Source: Megascapheus bottae
Lineage: Eukaryota; Chordata; Mammalia; Rodentia; Geomyidae
NCBI GenBank assembly: GCA_024803745.1
Contig: JANJXV010000040.1
Location: 2,652,257-2,716,256 of the forward strand
DNA: 64,000 nucleotides
Reading direction: 5' to 3'
The position numbers and the translations under genes are program-made. Positions 56,825-64,000 of the stretch are shown here, piece by piece. Positions within the stretch are counted from its first letter, which is position 1. Every line of letters begins with the position of its first letter. The notes beneath the pieces were generated by a model. That model made no database searches, was not told the origin of the DNA, and worked only from the letters and a program-made list of their open reading frames with translations.

Positions 56825-57031
56825 AGGATAAACCAGCCCGTGGCTCACGCCTGTCACCCCCGCTCCTTGCAAGGCAGAGATATGAGGATCGCGGTTCAAA
56901 GCCAACCAGGGCAGGAAAGTCCATGAGACTCATATCTCCAATTCACCACCAAAATGCTGGAAGTGGAGCTGTGGCCCATGTGGTAGAGCACAAGCCTTGA
57001 GGGGGGGGAAAAAGCCTCAGGGACAGTACGG

Positions 57032-57035
<4 letters not shown>
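56825..57035 (+). mobile_element. B1-Geo-type dimeric SINE with CA tail
   Basis: cccgtggctcacgcctgtca, atgaggatcgcggttcaaag, ccaaccagggcaggaaagtc and tatctccaattcaccaccaa lead to the Geo half (ctggaagtggagctgtggcc, gtggtagagcacaagccttg, gcctcagggacagta). A G-run insertion sits at about 57,001-57,008. The end runs directly into a CA array. Confidence 0.9.

Positions 57036-57077
<42 letters not shown>
57036..57077. repeat. (CA)n microsatellite at a SINE tail
   Basis: A perfect CA array of about 42 bases continuing the SINE at 56,825. Confidence 0.96.
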
Positions 57078-57080
<3 letters not shown>

Positions 57081-57349
57081 CTGTAGAAGGTGATGTAGGC
57101 CGAGGTGCTGGGTTATTCTGTATCTGGAAAGAAAGCAACTTCACAAACCTACCCGCTCCGTTTAGATAAAACAAACCACAGGCGTATTTAAGAGCACAGG
57201 TCACCAGCCAGTTAGAGTTCATTGTAAAGTACGCCCTGAGAACCGGGGTTCGGGATGAGTGCTTAACTGCTGGCTGGTGGGGGGCAGAAGAGAGGAAGAC
57301 AGAAGGAAAAGTTGAAGATGAGAGATTAACTCATTCAACACATGGAACT

Positions 57350-57650
57350 CGAAAGCCCAGCGTGGCCGCTCAAGCCTGTAATCCTAGCTACTTGGGAATC
57401 AGGAGATTTAGAGGATTGTGGTTCTAAGCCATACCAGGCAATAATAATAACAACAAATAAGCTTGTGAGCCTCTCTCAACCGATGACTGGATGCAGAGAT
57501 ACATGTGTGTCACCTCTGGAGGCACGAGTAGAAGAGCTGTAGCCCTGGGCGTGAAGGAAGACCCCAGCTCAAGACTAACCAAAGCAAAAACCGGGGCTGG
57601 AGGCATGGCTCGGGCCTGACAGGCCTGAGGTCCTGTGACTCCACCCCCAA
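57350..57650 (+). mobile_element. Older B1-containing SINE followed by an ID-like fragment
   Basis: agcgtggccgctcaagcctg, taatcctagctacttgggaa, gaggattgtggttctaagcc and ataccaggcaataataataa is a B1-like half. A more diverged second half follows (gagcctctctcaaccgatga, ctggaggcacgagtagaaga). From about 57,593 ggggctggaggcatggctcg resembles an ID head. Boundaries are approximate. Confidence 0.6.
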
Positions 57651-57879
57651 ACGGAAACTGACCGAGAAACGGGGGAGGCAGAAACAAGTGGGAAAACGCC
57701 GTATATAAGTCGGTAGACACCAGGTTATCACAGCCACACAGAGGCGTTTGAGTCACTGAAAGGGCAGGGCCCCCACTTCATTCGCCAGCCCGACGTTCAG
57801 GCCAGCTCACAGAACGCACGTGGCGTACCAGTCAGCACGTGGGTTTTCAAAATTAGCCTCGCTCGTAGGAGAGAAGTAA

Positions 57880-58495
57880 ACGAAGACGCCATTTTTCACT
57901 TATTAAAATGACAAGGATTTTTTTTAAAACCTCACAATGGCAAAAAGTGTAAGGAAACGGGCTGCCTTGTGATCAAAATAGGAATAAAAATATCTCTCTT
58001 CTGGGAATAATTTCAATAACGCGTATCAAGATCTTTGGAGCAATCATAACTCTTTAAGTAATTTGCCTTCTAGGAATCTGAGCTAAGGAAATAATCAGAC
58101 AGAGATTTATATTTATGTCCAATGGCGTAGATCGTAGCATATTTAACACCCCCCAAAAACAGAAGGAACCTTCCATCGAAGGGGGAATTTAAATTATGTT
58201 ATAATTCGTTTGACAAGGTAATAATAATTACGGTTTTTTGAAGCTGAGAAACCAAAATGCTCACTTTGCATTAACAGTACAAGATAAAACATACGGGTGG
58301 CAGAACACCACACGTTTGAGGATGAGAATAAGCCCGTGTCACCTTACATTTTCTATCTGGCATCAACATAAATCCAGCCGTATGTGAATAACAACTCTAG
58401 GCCCGAACTAATGAGATACGTTTATTATTGGCTACGTCAAGTTGTATGCTCAAGTTCAGAAACAAATCAATCAATCAATTCATAAATAAAGGTCA
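57880..58495 (+). mobile_element. Old LINE-1 (L1M-type) ORF2 end and 3' region
   Basis: The order matches the mammalian L1 3' end: aaaagtgtaaggaaacggg, then gccttctaggaatctgagct, aaggaaataatcagacagag, atttatatttatgtccaatg, cagaaggaaccttccatcga and gggggaatttaaattatgtt. The intact ORF2 is lost; only scattered words remain. It is the longest AT-rich segment in the window. Confidence 0.8.
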
Positions 58496-58803
58496 GTAGA
58501 AATGGAAGAGGACTGAAGTCCGGCCTTTGTTTGGGGCAGGGTAAGAGGAGACCTGATCCCCTGCATTTCTAGAGGTCCCAGAATGTTCCCCACCTCCCAT
58601 TCACCCCGTTTTTTCCCCTCAGGGTGTTGTTTATGAAGGAGTCGTCCGCACAGACGAACCCCCAAAGTTGGGCGGAGGTCTCATGAAGATGGCTGACCTC
58701 CAGTCAGAGAGCCTCATGTACCTTGAGTTTCCAGTGGATTGGTTAGGAAAATGTCCTGTGTCTCCCAGTCCCCTACCCCATGTGCACATGTACATGTGTG
58801 TTC

Positions 58804-58826
58804 ACACACACACACACACACACAGG
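58804..58826. repeat. (CA)n microsatellite
   Basis: A short CA run of about 22 bases. Confidence 0.9.
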
Positions 58827-58935
58827 CACACATGCACACTTCCCGCTGCTCTTCCTCAGCTCATGGTGTGGGGTGCAGGCAGACTGTGTTTGACACGCTA
58901 TAAGAGTCTCTTGCTTGGGTGCAGGGATGAGCCTG

Positions 58936-58949
58936 GTTTCCATGGTAAC
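58936..58949. promoter_or_regulatory. Palindromic RFX/X-box-like motif
   Basis: gtttccatggtaac differs from the symmetric X-box by one base in the left half-site. A further half-site-like word, cctagcaaccc, lies at about 59,151-59,161 at the edge of an AT-rich unique block (about 59,100-59,185). The role is inferred. Confidence 0.4.
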
Positions 58950-59699
58950 GTCGGGTTGACCCGGCACCTCGTGCCGCAGGCGGGCGGTGGGCAGGCGGGC
59001 GGGCTGTGCCGTCTCCAGTTCATCCAGGATTGTTGGGGACACACAGAACTGAAAACATTTTCCCCACAGCCCACCCGATCCTGCCTGCCCACCTCTCCGC
59101 CTCCCACATCACCGAAATAATCAGAGTAATAATAAGACACGCACACCTCTCCTAGCAACCCACAAAAATAAACCCAAGTATGGCTTTGCCATCTTCAAAT
59201 GAAGACGGGCGAGCTACCACCTCCCTCTCCCGAGGCCCCTCCACCCACTGGTGTACTGTCTGTCACTGCAGGCCTGTCCAGCCGGCCCGGCCATCTGCTC
59301 AGCAGTCTGCCATGCGCAGAGGCCCTAGGGTCACGCCGGGGGGAGGGGGGGGTCTGCAGGCCTGGGTGGCTCACGAGGCTGCATCACTGAGCACCAGAAA
59401 GGCAGCCACCCTGGATAGACAGGCCGGCAAGCTCAGTCTGCAGAGTCTCCTCCTGCTGTTTGCGGGTTGGACTTTCTCCTGCCCAGCATGGCGCTGGGCT
59501 GCGGCCCCCATCTGGAGTACAGGCAGTGGCGCGGAGCTCAGGTTCACGTTTGCCTGGGACATTCTGCAGAGCCCACTCTCCTTCAGCCAGCCTGCCCTTC
59601 CCTGTTGTTATCACTGAGGCCCTGGCCTTCCCACCAAACCTTAGCATGGCCTACGTCAGCAGACGCTGAGGTGGACAAGCCTTGCACGTGGGATCTGGA

Positions 59700-59780
59700 G
59701 TGTCCAGGCGTCGAGGTCCTTGTCCCCAGCCGGTGGCCTTATTGGTTTAGAAAGTAAAGCCTCCTGGGAAGAAGTGATGG
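59700..59780 (+). mobile_element. Possible MaLR (MLT1-type) LTR fragment
   Basis: gtggccttattggtttagaa and ctgggaagaagtgatggcgc, followed by ggaggcgtggcctagtggga and ggaagttaggtcactgg, follow the MLT1 order gatggtatt-ggaggtggggcctttggg-aggtaattaggtca. This fragment appears to have seeded the VNTR that starts here. Confidence 0.45.
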
Positions 59781-60640
59781 CGCTGGAGGCGTGGCCTAGT
59801 GGGAGGAAGTTAGGTCACTGGAGGCGGGGCTTAGGAAGTCATATTGCTGGGGGTGTGGCCTAGCGGGAGGAAGTTAGGTCACTGGAGGTGGGGCTTAGGA
59901 AGTCATATTGCTGGGGGTGTGGCCTAGCAGGAGGAAGTTAGGCCATTGGTCTTTGGAGGTGTGGCCTCAAGAGAGGAAGTTAGGTCATTGGTCTTTGGAG
60001 GTGTGGCCTGAAGGGAGGAAGTTGGGTCGCTGGAGGCGGGGCTTAGGAAGAAGTTATATTGCTGGGGGTGTGGCCTAGCAGGAGGAAGTTAGGTCACTGG
60101 AGGCGGGGCTTAGGAAGAAGTTATACTGCTGGGGGTGTGGCCTAGCAGGAGGAAGTTAGGCCATTGGTCTTTGGAGGCGTGGCCTGGCGGGAGGAAATTA
60201 GGTCACTGGAGGCGGGGCTTAGGAAGAAGTTATACTGCTGGGGGTGTGGCCTAGCAGGAGGAAGTTAGGCCATTGGTCATTGAAGGTGTGGCCTAGCAGG
60301 AGGAAGTTAGGTCGCTGGAGGCGGGGCTTAGGGAGAAGTTACATTGCTGGGGGTGTGGCCTAGCGGGAGGAAGTTAGGCCATTGGTCTTTGGAGGTGTGG
60401 CCTGGCAGGAGGAAGTTAGGTCATTGGAGGCGGGACTTAGAAAGAAGTTATACTGCTGGGGGTGTGGCCTAGCAGGAGGAAGTTAGGCCATTGGTCTTTG
60501 GAGGCGTGGCCTAGCAGGAGGAAGTTAGGTCACTGGAGGCGGGGCTTAGGGAGAAGTTCTATTGCTGGGGGTGTGGCCTGGAGGGAGGAAGTTAGGCCAT
60601 TGGTCTTTGGAGGCGTGGCCTGGAAGGAGGACCGGTGGGT
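59777..60640 (+). repeat. Modular 109-bp VNTR, likely LTR-derived
   Basis: gctgggggtgtggcc occurs at 59,846, 59,910, 60,061, 60,128, 60,237, 60,346, 60,455 and 60,564, with spacings of 64, 151, 67, 109, 109, 109 and 109. The differences equal loss or gain of a 42-bp module (attggtctttggaggcgtgg...gaagttagg) that is present 0, 2, 0, 1, 1, 1 and 1 times. Every unit also carries ggaggcggggctta, a GC-box-like word. Confidence 0.95.
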
Positions 60641-60649
60641 CACTGAGGG

Positions 60650-61847
60650 CAGGGTACTGAGTGAAATATTGGGCCCCTGGACCCTGCTCTTCCTCTCAGG
60701 TGCCTGAGCCACCTGAGGTGAGCGGCTTTTGCTCTTGCCATGGTGAGATTCCACCCAGGGGCGTCTGAGCCCCAGTGTGTGAGGAAGGCCCTCCCCGCCA
60801 GGCTTGTGAGGAATCCTCACCATTGTCTCCCAGGCGTGATGTTCAGGCCCTTTCTCCCCACCTTCACGTTTCCCACAGGTGCTGGCACGCGCAGGCTTCT
60901 CCGGGTGCGGGTGGGTGGTCGTATGAGTAGCTAGCTAGGGGATGTATCAACAAGGAATGCCGGGTGGCGTCTGGAGACGAACTTGACTCCCCTCCAAAGA
61001 CCTGCCCTGCCTTTCTGAGACGGGTGGGAGGTGGGTAGGCTCTGCTGGGTGTCCTCTCCCCGCCGGGGCCTCGGTGTGGAGGTGGGCACTGTCAAAGGCC
61101 CAGCACCCTGGATCAGAGCCGGTTCCTGTGGCCTAACACCCCAGCTGATGGTGGATCCCAGGAATCCCACTGCATCTGCAGAAGGTAGGGAGGGGGCCAG
61201 CCCCCCCCCGGGGCCCCAGGGCTCTGGAGCCGGCCCGGCCACCTGACTGGGCATGGACGGCAGTAGTCCCAGGCAGAAGCTCTGGCTTTTTCTGCGTGGC
61301 CACCTGTGCGTTCTCTGCTGTGCTGCCATCCCTGGTGGGGGCGGAACTCACAGCTTGGCAGCCCAGGGGCAATAATTAGGGGTGGGGCAGCTTTCCCAGC
61401 TGGTGTGATATTTGAGGAGGGGCCTGGAGGAGAGAAGGGAAGGCTGGGGGCTCAGCCAACAAAAGGAGAAATTAAAGGGGCCGGCCTGGTGAACCTACAG
61501 TTAGCATTTAAGCTCCCCACCAGGAGCTGCGGGTTTTGGTGAGAATTCGCCCCCCCCACCCCCACCCGCAGCCTCTTCAGCTTGTGAGCATCTAGTCCTC
61601 CAGCCGGGGCGAGGTGACACCATCACCAGAGCCCAGGAGTCAGGCCTGGGGCTCTCGTGAAGCTAGAAAACCCAGCCCAACCCCGTCCATCCCCACACCA
61701 CCCGGGGCAGTGGCCGCGTCCTGGAGAGACGCCTGGCCCTGGCTTTGTGTGGGCCCCATGAGGTATCATCCCTCCTGACAGCGAACAGTGTGAGGTGCAG
61801 TGGCCTGGGCTGGCCCACGGTCACGCGGCAAGGAGGAGGGATGGTGT
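60650..61847. other. Unique DNA, no gene supported; MIR relic included
   Basis: GC-rich, with overlapping frames on both strands and no recognisable protein. A MIR core relic lies at 61,755-61,832 and is listed separately. Confidence 0.4.
61755..61832 (+). mobile_element. MIR core relic
   Basis: ccccatgaggtatcatccct, a degraded middle (gtgaggtgcagtggcctggg) and ctggcccacggtcacgcggc follow the MIR order 'ccctatgaggtaggta ... gaggcacagagagg ... cttgcccaaggtcacacagc'. Confidence 0.65.
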
Positions 61848-61975
61848 GTGTGTATGCTGGTCCTGGGACTTGAACTCAAGGCCTGGACACTGCTGTAGGG
61901 TTTTCACTCGGGGCTCTACCACTTTGAGCCCCAGCTCTCCCGAGAGCTGGTGATGTGGCAGGGATGAGGCGTGGT
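61848..61975 (-). mobile_element. Geo-type SINE, truncated, with TG tail
   Basis: A short TG run (61,845-61,854) precedes gggacttgaactcaaggcct, ggacactgctgtagggtttt and gggctctaccactttgagcc, then ccagctctcc, which is the reversed Geo monomer. The left monomer is not recognisable. Confidence 0.7.
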
Positions 61976-62689
61976 GAGCCGGGGGTACCTGGCTTTGCAG
62001 TCTTGTAGAAACCACTTTCCCCTCACGTCACCATGGCCTCAGCTCCGTGCAGTTGTTGACTCCAGTGCCTTTATGCCAGCCGATGTGTTCAAGGTCATAC
62101 CAAGGTCAGGCTCTCCCTGGGACCGGTGCAAGCAAGCTGGGATACGTTGTTGATGGAGGGTTCTCAATAGTAGTTAATCTGATGGAAATTTAAAAAAAGA
62201 AAGAAAGAAAATAGGCTTTCTTCTTATTGTCTTTATGCCCTGGCAATTCTGAATAACTCTGGCGGTAAAACATGCTTTTTCCACCCGGTGAACGTTTCCC
62301 CAACTTTGAGTCCAGCCTGCGGCCTGCTGCTAGATGTGCGTTTCCAGTCAGTGTGTGTCCCATCCCTGCTCTGGATTTGGTGGTGGTGTTGGTGGTGTTT
62401 TTTTTTAAGTCAACAGGCTACTCACAATTCCAAGTTTACTCTGCGAACTTAGGGGGTCTCCCCCACACACACACACACTGAAACTACCTAGAGAGCAGTA
62501 AGGAAAAGGACAGGCGGGAAGGAAAATAAGCCAGGGGGGGAAAGTACCGTGTTCTTGTCTTTTGTTATTTCCTGATAAGTACCGCAGAAATATTTCTACT
62601 CGCGTTGGGTCTTCGTTTGAAAAAAACAACCGGGGCTTCTTGTCAGTGTCCCTTTAGCATTGCGGGCGTGAGAAGTGGGGGCTCAGGGC

Positions 62690-62860
62690 TGGGACATGTG
62701 GGGGCGCAGAGGCTCGGCGTACTGTACAATTTTCTGGGTCCTGACTGATAAATTATTGTGCGCCTCCCGTGTGCTCTGACACGCGATACAATTTGCCGGC
62801 GTAACTGTGATGATAGGCTGTCCTGAGCTCATCTTTGGCAACCCTTTATTTAGCTCCTCC
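62690..62860. promoter_or_regulatory. Candidate conserved non-coding element
   Basis: A unique block with ggcgtactgtacaattttct, gactgataaattattgtgcg, gcgatacaatttgccggcgt and ggcaaccctttatttagctc. It is AT-rich within GC-rich DNA, matches no repeat I know and has no plausible exon. GATAA and ATTA words fit a regulatory role, which is inferred. Confidence 0.35.
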
Positions 62861-63609
62861 AGCCTTCTGGAGGAGTCGACGGCAGCGTGCGTGTCCTCTG
62901 GTGGAGTCTCTCTTCCACATTTGTGCATACGTACTGGTGGTGGTGGAAAGGGGAAAGAAAGAAGAAAGAACAAAAGGCTTTTAACCTTGAGAATTTCGTT
63001 CACTCGGGGCCGGGGGTGTGAGAAAGAAGAGAGCTGCTGTGGAAAGTTGTTAGAAGGAGCTGGGGCGTTTGTGACATTCTCTGCCGTCTTGGCTTCTTCT
63101 TGGCCTCCTGGCAGGAGACCAACTGACCTGAGTCTTCAGAGTGGACCCACCCAGCCCTCACCCTGTACGTAAACCCCAAAAAGGGGATCTTGGGGCTTCC
63201 CCAAGCTGCTGGGCTTGGTCTCCCCTCCCTGCCACACACATCAGAAGACCGAGTGACTTCAGACACGCATCCAGCTCTCTGCTGGTGGCTCTCAGCCCCT
63301 GGCGTCCGCTGTGGTGTTGGAGTGGTGGGCAGACGGCTTTGGCTGTCTCGAGTGCTCTGTCACTTTTTAGACTTGGCTTTGCACGGGGAAACGCAGCCTC
63401 TTTCTTGATGTTTTTATTCCTGGGAGCTGAGCGCACAGAGGCCTCGTGCACTTCCGCCCCGGGAGGGGGTGGGGAGCCTCTGAACCCCTAGACTCGACAG
63501 CTCCAGGGAAAGATGCCGCCCCCCTCTCCTTCGGCACAGGGAAAGCCCTGGCTCAGAGGGGCCTCGGCCTGGGGGCTTCGCGAAGGTTGGGAGCTGGCAG
63601 GAAGAGGCT

Positions 63610-63720
63610 CTGCCAAGGGGGCCGCATTAGAGTGAAAGACATTATCATACTAATGACTTTGCCCAGGCCTGTGCACTCTGCATTTAGTATTTACAGAGAT
63701 AAAGCCTGAAATAACAGGGT
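63610..63720. promoter_or_regulatory. Candidate conserved non-coding element
   Basis: ggccgcattagagtgaaaga, cattatcatactaatgactt, ctgcatttagtatttacaga and gataaagcctgaaataacag form an AT-rich unique block of about 110 bases with CATTA, CTAATGA and GATAA cores. No repeat or exon is recognised. Confidence 0.35.
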
Positions 63721-64000
63721 CCGGCCCCCCCCGGAGCTCCCCCTGGGGTGAGGGGCTGCCCCCCACCCGCTGCAGTTGGAGACGTGGGAGATGGGGTCTC
63801 ACCTGAGGATGACTGGGTGTGGCCTTCTGGCCTGCCTGGCCTTGCTGCCTTCTCCCGGCCCAGCACGGGACACGGGCAAGGGACACGTGGTTTCCCGTGG
63901 GCGGTCCCCTGGCAAGGCCTAAAGTCCTGTGGTAGTGTAGTGGTGCCCAGCCCGGGTGCCTGAGGCCCTGAGGAAGTCCCCCCGCCTCTCTGACCCCATC

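Overview
This window is mammalian, specifically rodent, nuclear DNA, and I find no protein-coding gene, exon or structural RNA gene in it that I can support. The organism call rests on the SINEs. One type is dimeric, with a tRNA-Ala/ID-like left monomer (A box like gtggcctagtgg, B box ggttcgattcc) and a right monomer running from ggaagtggngctgtggctca to a gttcaagcccc-like end. The other type has a 7SL/B1-like left monomer (gaggctgagatctgagga, cggttcaaagccagc) joined to the same right monomer. This architecture matches what I know of the IDL-Geo and B1-type dimeric SINEs of Castorimorpha, above all Geomyoidea (kangaroo rats, pocket mice, pocket gophers). I cannot name the species.

The landscape is GC-rich and unusually full of tandem repeats. 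Bases 1-5,600 hold two minus-strand IDL-Geo copies, a B1-Geo copy and an L2 remnant. Bases 5,600-7,210 carry CA/TG, ATCC and CCTC arrays. Bases 7,211-18,700 are mostly unique sequence with many SINEs, an L1 fragment and AT-rich blocks that look like conserved non-coding elements. Bases 18,700-27,300 contain a nearly full-length IDL-Geo, long TG arrays, a clear MIR and another enhancer-like block. Bases 27,300-36,450 alternate GC-rich unique DNA with polypurine/polypyrimidine tracts and a 34-bp minisatellite, and contain a 100-base N gap at 33,731-33,830. Bases 41,600-54,300 are dominated by large arrays: a TG/CAGG array, a 51-bp GC-box repeat, a 2.5-kb 30-bp minisatellite with 121-bp higher-order structure, a CCAT/CCAC array and a 1-kb polypyrimidine tract. 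Bases 56,800-60,650 hold dimeric SINEs, an old L1 3' end and a modular VNTR that appears to derive from a MaLR (MLT1-type) LTR. Bases 62,690-63,720 contain two more AT-rich enhancer-like blocks.

All long open frames are either translations of low-complexity arrays or accidental frames in GC-rich DNA where stop codons are rare. The functional content I can argue for is regulatory: several candidate conserved non-coding elements and five scattered RFX/X-box motifs. The most interesting structures are the modular VNTR at 59.8-60.6 kb, the hierarchical minisatellite at 45.8-48.4 kb, SINE tails that continue into CA microsatellites, and a tandem duplication interrupted by an IDL-Geo insertion at 39.4-39.7 kb. 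Repeat-family names are from memory of consensus sequences, not from a database search.
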